A stretch of DNA of 64,000 nucleotides from Lycorma delicatula (taxonomy: Eukaryota; Arthropoda; Insecta; Hemiptera; Fulgoridae), in NCBI RefSeq assembly GCF_047948215.1, contig NC_134461.1, positions 86,796,245-86,860,244 on the forward strand. Reading direction: 5' to 3'. Position 1 is the stretch's first letter; each line of letters opens with the position of its first letter. Below are positions 25,320 to 36,384 of the stretch, piece by piece. The position numbers were made by a program, and so were the translations under genes. The notes under the pieces are model-generated. The model was not told where the DNA came from and searched no databases. It saw only the letters and a program-made list of their open reading frames with translations.

Positions 25320-26250
25320 GAATTAATTACAGGAATAATTATAAAAAATAAAAACGTTATAATAAATAAAAATGATGGAAATTTTAATGTCACTCTTATA
25401 GAATAAAAATTTCATTGTTATTTCATGGACGGACAAAATTCAATAAGTCAGCGTTTCTATAAGTGACAACTATTATCAAATCGTATTTTGTTAAAAAAAA
25501 AGAATAACAAACACAGCACCGGAAGTTTAAAAAAGATAAATTCAACGGAATAGAACAATTTTATACGAATGGCTGTTTTTTATGTTATGTAATCAAACAT
25601 GTACTTATAATTTTAATTGTCAGTACAAAGATAAAAATGTACTCGCAAACTTAATAATAACTCAAAACGTATAATTATTATTGTGTAATAAATAATTAAA
25701 CGTGATGAAATCATGTTTTATGGTAAAAAATAATAATTTTTTAATACCCTGTTTTTTCTATTCACATCTACAATTTTTAACCAGGGGTAATTATAAAATT
25801 AATCTACCAAGTTGGGACACAATATGCGAAGAATTACAAAATTAGACGGAATTTTAGGATTATCAAGGAAACTGAAGAGTGAAGTGATTTTCTGTTCTTC
25901 TCAGAGCCAAATATACGCATCTCAAGCCCATCGAAATGCAGGTGACACAAATGATACCTCTTTATATAAATATATATCAGATCTCAAATATAGATCATAT
26001 ATCCGATAATCTATATGACCATAGTTAAGATTTGGGTCAAACGATGTTAAATTGTATAGATTAATATTCCTCTTTCTATTTTGAAACAATGAGTTATGTA
26101 GCGTCTTCACTAAGGAATCAGTAGAAGAGTTTACTCATTACAAAAAAAAAAACAGCGCTTTATTATCATTTTCAAAAATACTATGAGTAATTTAAATTTT
26201 TAATTTATTTATTGCCCATAAATAACAGAATTATAAAAATTCAAGGTTAT
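25320..26250. other. Upstream region of the OBP gene, no gene seen
   Basis: AT-rich, with a moderately GC-richer stretch at 25,820-26,110 that has the look of a dispersed repeat. No recognisable protein. Confidence 0.4.
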
Positions 26251-26254
26251 ATAA

Positions 26255-27785
26255 AAAATCTGATGTGGACACCACATAACTTCCTTGTACGCCTATTAAA
26301 TTACATATACACATTTTTAAAATACATAAAATTTTATTTCACTAATAACTTCTAATTTATTTTTATTTTTTTTTATTGTTATTATTGAATTATTATTTAT
26401 TGTAAAACTTTTTTAACAATCACAGGTTAATAATTAATAATAAATCAATATACTTAAATTAAAAAAAAAGTTAAAAAAGGAAATGAAGTTGAATACGAAC
26501 CGATGTGTCTTCCCGTTGTAAGAAATATTTCATTAATTAAAAATTGATTTGGCTATAATTCAGCAGTTAATGATGTTAAAAAACAATTTAGATCCGAAGT
26601 AAAGTACAAGGTGAAAAGATAAAGATGCTATGATTTGATGATGATACAGTAATTCTAGTCGAGAGTAAAAAGGATTTAGAAGAAATAATGAACGGGATGG
26701 ATGAAGTCCTACGCAAGAACTACCTCTTGAACATAAACAAGAACAAAACGAAAGTAATGAAATGTAGTAGAAATAACAAAGATGGACCACTGAATGTAAA
26801 AATAGGAAGAGAAAAGATTTTGGAGGTAGAAGAATTTTGTTATTTGGGAAGTAAGATTACTAAAGATGGACGAAGCAGGAGCGATATAAAATGCGGAATA
26901 GCACAGGCGAAACGAGCTTTCAGTCAGAAATATAATTTGTTTACATCAAAAATTAATTTAAATATCTGGAAAAAATTTTTGAAAGTATATGTTTGGAGCG
27001 TAGCTTTATATGGAAGTGAAACTTGAACGATCTGAGTACTAGAGAAGAAAAGATTTAGAAGCTTTTGAAATGTGGTGCTATAGGAGAATGTTAAAAATCA
27101 GATGAGTGGATAAAGTGACAAATGAAGAGGTGTTGTGGCAAATAGATGAAGAAAGAAGCATTTGGAAAATATACTTAAAAGAAGAGACAGACTTATAGGC
27201 CACATATTAAGGCATCCTGGAATAGTCGCTTTAATATAAAAGGGACAGGTAGAAGGAAAAAATTGTTTGGAATATGTAAAGCAAATTGTTAGGGATGTAG
27301 GATGTAACGAAATGAAATGACAAGCACTAGATAGGGAATCTTGGAGAGCTGCATCAAACCAGTCAAATGACTGAAGAAAAAAAAGAAATAATTTTGGAAC
27401 CAATGAAAATAAGTACGACTTATGATATGTCATTGAAAAGCTCTCAATGATGGCTTATTACTTATTACTGCAATTAAGAAAAAGTCTAAAATCCGAATGT
27501 TTTGGATTTCTGGCTTTTTTTTAACACTTTTGGTCTAGTTGATGCAATCAAAAGAGGAAATGCACAACTAGATGTTACAACAGTCTTAAATCCAAAATTT
27601 CAACATCCTACGGCTAATCGTTTATGAGTTATGCGAGATACATACGTACGTACGTACAGACGTCACGCCGAAACTAGTCAAAATGGATTTAGGGAAGATC
27701 AAAATGGATATTTCCGTTGATATCTGAAAACCGAAATTTTTCGCGATCACAACACTTCCTTTACTTCTTACAAGGAAGTAAATAT
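26255..27785 (-). mobile_element. Repeat family X copy, interrupted by a LINE
   Basis: Its two ends match, in reverse orientation, the 45,226-45,905 copy: AAAATCTGATGTG then ACTTCCTTGTACGCC at the low end, and CGATCACAACACTTCC then TTACAAGGAAGTAAA at the high end. The middle is split by an RTE-like LINE fragment (26,561-27,387). No protein frame of its own, so probably a non-autonomous element of unknown class. Confidence 0.6.
26561..27387 (+). pseudogene. RTE-type LINE 3' fragment (reverse transcriptase C-terminus)
   Basis: After a damaged catalytic box (DDDTVILVES in place of ADDT), the frame reads NINKNKTKVMKCSR, EEFCYLGSKITKDGR and VYVWSVALYGSET. It then continues in broken frames with RRDRLIGHILRHPG and RESWRAASNQS, the usual C-terminus of these endonuclease-reverse transcriptases. 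Ends in an A-rich tail. Flanked by ATAATT at 26,555-26,560 and 27,388-27,393, a likely target-site duplication. 5'-truncated and dead. Confidence 0.85.
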
Positions 27786-27865
27786 ATATAAGTAATATAT
27801 ATATATATATTTATTCAGTAACGCATTTATAATTAGTGAAAATTACCTTTTTTGGTAACATCTTT

Positions 27866-28016
27866 TTTTTTTGTTTAATCTCGGGGACCACCGTCAGAGG
27901 AGGAGATGAACGATTTGAAGCATGTGTGAAAATGCCATGCCTGACCGGGATTCGAACCCGGGACCTCCAGCCTTTCATCCGGAGGTTCCGGGTTCGAATC
28001 CCAGTCAGGCATGGCA
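27866..28016. repeat. Two SINE B halves head to head (hairpin)
   Basis: 27,866-27,970 is a minus-strand SINE B cut in its anticodon arm; 27,971-28,016 is the matching plus-strand half. Arms 27,933-27,968 and 27,981-28,016 pair at 34 of 36 positions. Each arm holds a B box GGTTCGAATCC. Confidence 0.8.
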
Positions 28017-28960
28017 AAATCTTAACTTTAAAGTTTTATATTTTAAAGTCTTTACTTTGAAAATTTATTTACTTTGCGAATTTTATGATTAAAAACCCTA
28101 AATCATCGTACAAAAATGTAACAACATATAAACAATACAAATAATTAAAAAAAAAAAAATGAAGTATAACAAGAAAAATAATATCAGAGGATTCGAAACT
28201 GAAAAAGAAATTCTGCAACTTATATCCACGGAAAACGTTATAAACAATCCAAAATGCACATTTACGAATTCATCTGGAAATATTCCCTATTAATGAAGGA
28301 ATGACAAATTAAAATGAAATATTTTAGATACCCACTCATTGATTTCTCGAAGTTTAGTACCCGTAATTTAGTGTTAATAAAATCATCAGGTATGAAATTC
28401 AATCATTTAAACAGAAAATATTAAATCTGCCTGTGATAGACAGACAAATCGGTATAAGTTATGCAAAATTATGTGGTTAAGTAAAGTTTCAGGTTATAGA
28501 GAGAGACATTCAAGGAATAAAATTATCTTAATTTCTGTTTACACTAATATTTTTACGTAATATTGACGGTGTTATTACGGATAAAGTTTTACTATGATAT
28601 AATCACTGTTTCTCTAATAGCTACTGCAAGTAAAATGTGTTTCTGAATGGAAAATATTCTATTAAAATTAGTTTTTACTTAATATGATAAAAACGTTTTT
28701 TCATTTTATTCTCTAGTAACTTTTGTTTTAATTTTAATGTAATTTTCTTCACAAAAAAAAACCGAAGGTAAACAAAAGAAAAATATTTTTAACATAATGC
28801 CCCTGTGATATTTATCTACGTAAATAACTGCACAATAACCACCAAATTTCTCATTACCGTCGCTGAATTTTGGGCGTTTTCCAAGTAAAACTCAATCGGC
28901 TATTTTCCAAGTAAAGTTATTCAATGAAAAATGTTTAAAAACATAAATAAATTTGTATAC
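28017..28960. other. No feature seen
   Basis: AT-rich sequence without coding-like frames or recognisable repeats. Confidence 0.4.
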
Positions 28961-28967
28961 TAGTTTA

Positions 28968-29330
28968 TACAGAATGATTCACGAAGAATGTATTAAACTT
29001 TCGAACTCTATTAGTGTAAATAAAGAAGAAAGTTCATATATTCAGAAGTTCGGAAACGTTTCGTCGGAGAATATCGGCTGGTGAAAGATTTCGCTCTGAT
29101 CTCTGCGCCTTCGCTAAAATTAAGCCAAACTATATTACTTGGGATCCAAATTTAAGGGGTAAATTTAGAGATTTTATATTGTAATCTGACCTGAAAATTA
29201 AAAAAAAGTTGTTTCCAGACTTGTATTTTAGAAATTTGGTTAAAGGACAATAGATTGAGGTCGAAAAACACGTTATTTTATATTTGACGTAAGATAACTT
29301 TGTTAAATGGTTAATAAACAAATAAAAGTT
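28968..29330 (+). repeat. Solo long terminal inverted repeat of a mariner-like family
   Basis: Starts ACAGAATGATTCACG and follows the same course as the terminal repeats at 46,010-46,556 and 48,383-48,822: CGGAAACGTTTCGT, ATTTCGCTCTGATCTC, and TAACTTTGTTAAATGG near the inner end. Confidence 0.6.
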
Positions 29331-29559
29331 TAAGATTTCCGTCTTCTTTATTCACTGCTGAACTGCAATAACATCTTGTCGAGGGAAGAAAAACGTAATT
29401 CAATATAATGAACCTAACCCGGGCATCAGTACCAGAATTTCTTAACGCATTGGTTTAACACAAAGTAAGGTTCGGCGAATACTTCGAAAGGGTATCCTTT
29501 CATCCTTTTAATCTACAAAAGGTAGATAAAAAGGCTACTACAAGAAAGTGGTTACCTTT

Positions 29560-29870
29560 TTCTCTGGCTAAATGCAACGTTTTTAAACCAGTGAATTGGA
29601 CGTGACGGCCTATCAGCTGGTCTCCAAGGTTGTCTGACTTAACACCTCTTATCCATTGCCTGTGGAGCCACGTGAAATCATTAATATATGAACAAAAGTC
29701 TAATACAAAAGAAGGGCTAGCCATTAGAATTCTCAGTGTTATGACTAATAAATAATAACCCTGATGAATTATGGAAAGCCATCTAAAACATTGTTCGTCG
29801 GGGACAGCGCTTTATCCAATGCGGCGGAGGATATTTTCAGCCGTTTATTTAATTATTTGTAAGTCGGTTG
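29560..29870 (+). pseudogene. Mariner-superfamily transposase C-terminal remnant
   Basis: Plus-strand frame contains PISWSPRLSDLTPL then CLWSHVKSLIYEQ, a decayed form of the family signature WPPRSPDLTPLDFFLWG. The third catalytic Asp position reads Ile or His here. Stops follow. With the solo terminal repeat to its left this is the 3' end of an internally deleted element. Confidence 0.65.
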
Positions 29871-29929
29871 GATCTCTAGAGATCCAGAGAAGCTGAGAAA
29901 TGACTTTACTCACCTCAGTTTCAATGATT

Positions 29930-30360
29930 GTGAAATCCTGACATTCACTTCTCCGTGGCAGAGAAGGGTCAACGGCTGTTTATAGCATGTTGTTACATAC
30001 ATGCGGTAAACGAATGAAGGGACCGAGTATTTTTCGGGATAAAAAGATCCCCTCTACCAAGTGCCAACAGCCTCTTTGAAGGTGGATGAGCGGATAGAGG
30101 TTAGGGCACTCTATTGTCCTTGGAACAGAAAATGTCCGCAAAAGGCGAAAGAGCCAAAATTAGTTGACTGTATTAGGATGCAGAAGGCAACGGGAAACCA
30201 CTGCATTAAAGATCCTTCAGGATCTTTAATGCCTTTTATTCAAAGGTTTTTCAAACCGTTGAGTTCACATGGCATGGCTCTGTTCAGTGAATCATGTTCG
30301 GAGCTGTCTACGTGGACCGCCAACCTTCGCTTAGGAGAAAGCGCTTAAAGGAAGAAGTTT
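29930..30360 (+). repeat. GC-richer dispersed repeat, possibly a LINE 5' end
   Basis: Contains GCAACGGGAAACCACTGCAT and a 13-bp hairpin at 30,203-30,232 (GCATTAAAGATCC arms). Contains TGAATCATG, also present at the outer end of the LINE 5' region near 38,600. Carries a 95-codon frame with no domain. Origin as LINE 5' UTR is inference. Confidence 0.4.
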
Positions 30361-30907
30361 TATTGCTTTTGTTTGTATTTGTTATTTTTATAAAATATTT
30401 AATTCTTTTATTTTGTAATATTGAGCATTTTGTTTCGTTTAATATTTAGTTAAAAAATGCCATATTTTGATATGCTTTGTTTTTAATACACTTCAAAATT
30501 CTTACATTGTATTTAATTTGCTGTGGACTTCTTTCATACCAATTAATTCAGAATCAAATACTCTACATTTTTTGTTTCAAACTTTTACATGGATCCCAAG
30601 AATTACAATCTGGCTTAATTTTATTGAAGGCGCAGAAATCATAGCGAAATCTTTTGCCAGCCGACACTCGCTAAGGAAGTATTTCCGAACCTATGCTTAT
30701 ATGAACTTTCTTCCTTTTTTCACCAGAACAAGACCTGAAATTTTATTACACTCTTCGTGAATTACTTTGTATAAATTAACAAGAAAGTTTTAAGAAAGAA
30801 AACGTGTAGTATTTTTTAATTCAATGGACTACAAAACGTTAATAAATGCATAAAAACTCTGTCACAGCAAGTGCGTTAGAAGGACGAATTTCTGGTTTTA
30901 TTCAACC

Positions 30908-31070
30908 TTGAAAACGTACCCAAAAACCCAGCTTTTTGTCTCAACTCCGATTCCTGGGAACCGATTCTCTTGAAAATCAAAAGGGCTCTATTCCCAGTAG
31001 GTTCATATTACCACACCAAATTTCGTCAAAATCGGTTAAGATTTGCGTCCGTCAGTGCGGACGAAAAAAG

Positions 31071-31101
<31 letters not shown>
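30908..31101 (+). repeat. Second copy of the LINE-tail-like repeat
   Basis: Matches 7,215-7,408, with TTCGTCAAAATCGGTTAAG and a terminal (TA)n. A mariner begins at the TA tract. Sequence like the expected continuation (CAAATTCTTTG) reappears near 32,840. Confidence 0.55.
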
Positions 31102-31105
<4 letters not shown>

Positions 31106-32402
31106 GGTCATTCACGGGAACCGGATGTTTTTGAAGTGGGTTGTACTCGGGCGTTCGTGGTGGGAGGGGCACGTGGCTGGTGTCTGACGTTTCCTTTGTT
31201 CATAGCATTTACATTTTAGTCGTTGAGATGGAGCCGTGGACGCTAGACCAACGCCTGTACGCGTATGACAGTTTTGTGCGAAATGACGAATCCGTAACTG
31301 CTGTTCAGCGAGATTTTCGCCGTCAGTTTAATATCCATCGTAATGCAAATGGGTAAACAACCTTCGAACAAGTGGTTCAATATTGAAGAAAAAACCACCG
31401 GGTCCCCGATGAACTGCTAGCACACGAACGAGTAAGAGAAGCCATTGTCAGAAGGCCACGCCGCTCTATTCAGAGGCATTCAGCAGCGCTTCAAATGAGC
31501 ACAAGTACGGTAAGACGAAATCTGCATACAGACCTATATTTCCATCCTTACAAGATAGCCGCCGTGCAGCAGTTAAACGAGCAAGATTTCACGCAGCGAT
31601 TACAATTTTGTCGACAAATGCATACCATTTTTTAAGAAAATGAAAATTTATTATTGTTTATGAGTGACGAAGCCCATTTTCATCTGAATGGCTTCGTCAA
31701 CAAACAGAATTGCCGGTATCGGGCAGAAAGAAACCCACATCAGCTTCACGGGAGACCACTTCATAGCCCAAAGGTGACTGTCTGGTGTGCAATAGGAAAG
31801 GTCGGTGTTTCGGTGTTATTGGACCATATATTTTTTAAGAAAATGACGCTGCCGTAACTGTAACAGCTGATCGTTACATTGCGATGTTGAATACGTTTTT
31901 CATCCCTGAGTTACGAACCCGGGGAATCGATTTTCAAAATGTGTTATTCCAGCTCCAGCAGGATGGAGCTACAGCGCACACAGCGAGGGCAACGATGGCT
32001 GTTCTCCGTAACTTGTTTCCGGGACGGATCGTTTCCAGATTCGGTGACATTCCTTGGCCCCCTCGGTCCCCCGACTTGAGTAGTTGTGATTTTTTTCTGT
32101 GAGGGTTTCTGAAATCGCGTGTGTACGGCAATAAACCGTGTACATTGGAGGACCTAAAGATCGCAATTTGTCATCACGTCACCCAGATTGATGTAGACAT
32201 GCTGCAATGAATTGAGGCCAGTTACCGTGAAAGGCTACAACAATGTATTGCCCAAAATGGACATCACTTGCCGGACATAATTTTTCGTTCATGAGTAAGT
32301 AACAAATGCTTTTATTTAACAAGTGTTTCAGTACCAATAAAACTTTTTTAAAGTAAATATTCAATTTTTTATGATTATTTTAAAAACATCCGGTTCCCGT
32401 AT
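31102..32402 (+). mobile_element. DD41D-type mariner element, dead
   Basis: Terminal inverted repeats ACGGGAACCGGATGTTTTT at 31,114-31,132 and its complement at 32,382-32,401. The left end extends to ACAGGGTCATTC next to TA; the corresponding outer bases at the right end are altered. Contains a broken transposase (31,228-32,294). Confidence 0.85.
31228..32294 (+). pseudogene. Tc1/mariner-superfamily transposase, stops and frameshifts
   Basis: Cut-and-paste transposase. N-terminal helix-turn-helix MEPWTLDQRLYAYDSF; catalytic motifs MSDEAHFHLNG, QQDGATAHTA and PPRSPDLSSCDFF. By my count 41 residues separate the second and third catalytic Asp, as in the DD41D (rosa-like) group. Ends GHHLPDIIFRS-stop. 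In-frame stops occur near 31,354 and 31,860, with shifts between. About 355 codons, the expected length for the family. Confidence 0.88.
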
Positions 32403-32410
32403 ATTACTGA

Positions 32411-33470
32411 GAATAGCCTGAGAATAAATGATGATTACATTCCATAAGCCACGTGTGTTGCCTATGTCTAATTTCCAGGAAAAATCACCGTGTGAAAGAA
32501 TGTAATGGCAGCTGCGGACCTTTGTTTCTTTATTTTAACTGTATTAATAATTATTCAGTTCTACACCAGGACTCGTTCGATGAACATCGTCCTAAAGTAC
32601 TTCAGTAGTACTCATGCGATTCACGTCGTCCTATTTATAAGGTTAGCATGAACACGTAACTTACATTATACCATGTAATTAGTATTTGAATGTATAAAGA
32701 AATGTAATAAATGTATAAAGAAGATTGTATGATATATTGTGTTTTTAAATAAAATGAATATTTTAAAAACACATCATCGTTGTGTTTAATCATAACTTAC
32801 ATATATATAAACATGACTGGGTACAGCAACGATCTCAAATTCTTTGAAAATTCGCTAATAACTGGGAGTGAGGTAATAATAATTTCCCTTGTTATTATAG
32901 TATGAAAGGGAATATAAAAATATATAAAACAAAATGATCTTTAAAATAAGTAATTTATGTTGACACCTCACTCACCGTCAATTAAACCTAGAAAAAAAGA
33001 TAGGAGATGCAAGAGAAGTGTCTTTATTTTTTATAATAATTATAACAAGAAAAGGAATACAAAATAAGACATAAAAAAAAATGTAATATCAAAAAGCTAT
33101 ACATTCGCTTTGTACTTTTAAAAAAATAATCAAAATAAATTGAAGTAGATTTTATTAACCTTCACTCATTTTATTTAAGAAAGATTATCTTTAATGTATT
33201 TTAACTTTAAATTGAAGTTTGTCAGATCCACTTATTAAAAAGAGTAAACGACATTACATATGTTACGACATTACGTTACATATGTTTAATGTCGCGTTCA
33301 TGAAACCATCAAAATAATACGACAATTCATAAAATAAAACAGTAAGTTTTAGAACTTGAAAAATCTTTTGAATCATCATTGTAAAAAAATGTTTTATACT
33401 TTTACATTTATTATTTGTAATAAAAAAATATATTTTTATTTTCTAGGGTATATATTTGTAGTATATAACT
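32411..33470. other. No gene seen
   Basis: AT-rich. Only a possible continuation of the LINE-tail-like repeat near 32,810-32,870. Confidence 0.4.
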
Positions 33471-33481
33471 ATACAGTATAC

Positions 33482-33758
33482 CAGTGGTTCCCAAACTTTT
33501 CGAGTCGCGGCGCCCTTTTTCAATTAAACATTTTCCATGGCGCCCTACCCTAAATAAAAGTGTGGCTACTCGAAAATAAGAGATGAAAATAAATAAGACT
33601 CTTGTAGCTTCATTATTTTTTTACTTTATTAACATTAAATTAATAATTATAATTGTCTTGGTTCAATTAATTATGAAACTTTTACAATATTTCGCGGCAC
33701 TCCTGTGAAGAGGCCGCGGCTCCCCGGGGTGCAGCGGCGCACTGTTTGGGAATCACTG
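33482..33758 (+). mobile_element. hAT-type MITE, copy 1
   Basis: 277 bp with terminal repeats CAGTGGTTCCCAAAC and GTTTGGGAATCACTG. Flanked by CAGTATAC (33,474-33,481) and CTGTATAC (33,759-33,766), an 8-bp duplication with one mismatch. No coding capacity. Same family as 46,775-47,031. Confidence 0.88.
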
Positions 33759-33999
33759 CTGTATACTAAAGGAAAGTATGCTAATCTGGTAAAACATTGC
33801 ACGTCCGTATTGAAACAGATCTTTTTTATAACTCCGTCTAGACAAAAAAACTCACTTTTAGCATTGAAAAGTTTCAGAAAGATGCACTCTTTTCTGCTTG
33901 ACATCTCCAGACTGTATGGACTAACTTGGATGAGAATTAGCACGTTAATTTCTTTATATGGCACACTGATGCCTTTTAATTTTAATCAAAACCGGTAAA

Positions 34000-35060
34000 G
34001 GAACTAGATACGGACCTTATGGGAATCCCGTATCTCAAAATTTTTCTCAAAGGGTACTTCATATAATCTTAATGTTTCATAGGTAACTATTATTCTTTCT
34101 GATGGTGTTTGGTCTTGTTCAGATCTCTATAAAGGGGTAGGAGCAAAAAACTCTTTTTATTTTCTGCCGTTTTTGGGCTCAAATTTACATATTGTGCTAA
34201 TTAGATAATATCATTACATTAATATGAATATATAACGTTTTTACTTTCCTGTACCAAAGCTATGCTGCACGGGGGAAAGTATGGTAATCAATTAAGTATA
34301 GTAAGGTAGGGGGGGGGGTTCTTCATTTCTCTACTTTTCATGATCCAGGGACGTCAAAAAAACAAAAAGAGTGGGGGTTAATGTTCTTACGTACGTGTGT
34401 TGGCGTGTCTGAAGCTTAACAACTTCTTTTGATTCGATGAACCGATTTTGATAAAAGTTTGTACAGACTCTCGTGTATATGGGGCAGATTGCCCCGCATA
34501 CACATACGTATTTGGGGACAGATTGCCAATCTGTTTGTAAAATTTTGGAGTCAATATCTCTAGGAGGGAGGGGTTGATAGATTTTTGGGGTCAATTTTCT
34601 CAAACTTTTACAAACATAACTTCTCTTTATATTAAGCTCAGTATATGAATGAATGCTTATATTACCATTTTTAAAACAACTTAACCTAAAAATCTAAAAA
34701 AGGTATTTTTTTATTTATAGCATATTTTTTAACCGATGTTTTTTTCTTGTCTTTCTATACATAATATTAGTGCAAGTGGCCAAAAAAATTAAATATTTTG
34801 GCGGCAATGCTGAGGAGTAGGGAAGACAATCAAAGTTTAAAAATATCGATTTTTTGAATTTTTAAAAACTTTTATAATCTATTTAAATTTGTATATTATA
34901 ATAATTTCATTATAATTCTTCCCAAAAAAAAATCTTAGTTAACTTTTTTGATGCATCATTATTTTTTCGTTATATAGAAATAAATAAACAGTGGCAGAAA
35001 AGTACTACAATTTTGTTGTCAGCTTTTTTAATTTTTTCTTGTTAATGATTAATTCACCAG
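34000..35060. other. No gene; GC-skewed spots only
   Basis: Includes a G homopolymer near 34,308 and a moderately structured stretch at 34,340-34,640 that looks like an old dispersed repeat. The 90-codon minus-strand frame there has no domain. Confidence 0.35.
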
Positions 35061-35062
35061 AT

Positions 35063-35198
35063 AAGTTCGAAGCTTGTCTGTTGCGAGGCTATGTGAAATA
35101 TGGAATAGCATATGAAAAATTCCATGCCTGACCGAGATTTGAACTCGAACTTTCCATATGAAAGGGTGAGTCGTTACTACCCCGCCACGGTTGTCGAC
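35063..35198 (-). repeat. SINE family B, degenerate
   Basis: Minus-strand copy with CCATGCCTGACCGAGATTTG (complement of the B box and tail) and CCCGCCACGG (head). Confidence 0.7.
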
Positions 35199-35740
35199 AA
35201 TTTGGTTATGTATTTTAGTAGTTTCATTTATGTGGAATAAGTCTAATTTTTTGCTTTTTTCATAATCATCGTTTTTTCACATCTTTACTGAATAAACTGA
35301 TTTTTATGAAATCTTGTTCGATGATTTCTGATTGTGGATTATCGATGTCATTTAATCTTATTTACAATTGGTCAAGGGAGTGAAGATTCGTTCATCATGG
35401 TTCTCTATATCAAAATTTTGCACAAAGAGTAGAATAACTCTTTACTTATATGATTTATGTTTTATATGATTATGTTTTGCTTAAGTTTCTCCGAAGTATC
35501 AGATTGTTGAAAGTCACAACTTCATAACTTTCTGCGAAGCCGATAAAGAGTTGTCGGCTTTTTAAAAATATAAAACCGATTTCAAAGGAAAAATGTACAA
35601 AAAACAAAAATAACTTTGAAGTTGGATTTTTGAAGACGAAGCTAAATTAAAAAAAAAAAAACACAAAAAACGAACACCTAAGATTTACTAACTATTAATT
35701 TGGCACCGACTTTAAAGATTTTTTAGATTTTTCAAAGAAA

Positions 35741-36017
35741 CCCACCGGGTTCGTCTAGAGGTGAACTCATCACAAATCAGCTGATTGCAAGTCGAGACTT
35801 CTAAGATTCAAATCGTATTAAAGGCAGTTACTTTTGTACGGATTTCAATACTAGATCGTGGATACCAATGTTCTTTGTTGGTTGGGTTTCAATTACCCAT
35901 ACATCTCAGGAATGGTCGACCTGAGACTGTATAAGACTACACTTCATTTAACTTCATACATAACATACTCATTCATTCTCTGATGTAATACGTTACGGTG
36001 GTTCCGGAGACAAGAAA
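35741..36017 (+). repeat. SINE family A, near full length
   Basis: Head CCCACCGGGTTCGTCTAGAG (box A), B box relic GATTCAAATC, body GATTTCAATACTAGATCG and TTTCAATTACCCATAC, tail ending CGGTGGTTCCGGAGACAAG plus A-rich tract. Confidence 0.85.
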
Positions 36018-36384
36018 AGTAAAAGAAAATATTTCAAATATTTGAAAATGAATTGTATTTTAGTTAGTAGATCCAGTCCAGTTTTCTTTGAAGTAAATTT
36101 TATTTTTCCCAACAATTTTATAAGCTAAGATAGAATACATTAATGTTAAAAAAGGTTGTTTCAAACCCATAAACGTTTTAACAATTGAAGATGAAAAATG
36201 TAAATATTCGTACACTTATTTTATCATAATAATCATCCATTTATCTAGTAAATAAAAAACAAAAATTTGTGCCATCTTGCCGGTTTTTTGGTGGGCTGCA
36301 GTTGGAGGGAAAGAGATGAAGCTAAAAAATTTAAATGTAAAGATAAGGTTCGTGGCACTTTTTTAAGCCTATTTTTAAAAAAAA

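Noticed and set aside
27836..28060. Short frames across the SINE hairpin
   Set aside because: The peptides (TGIRTRDLQPF and similar) are translations of the tRNA-like SINE sequence.
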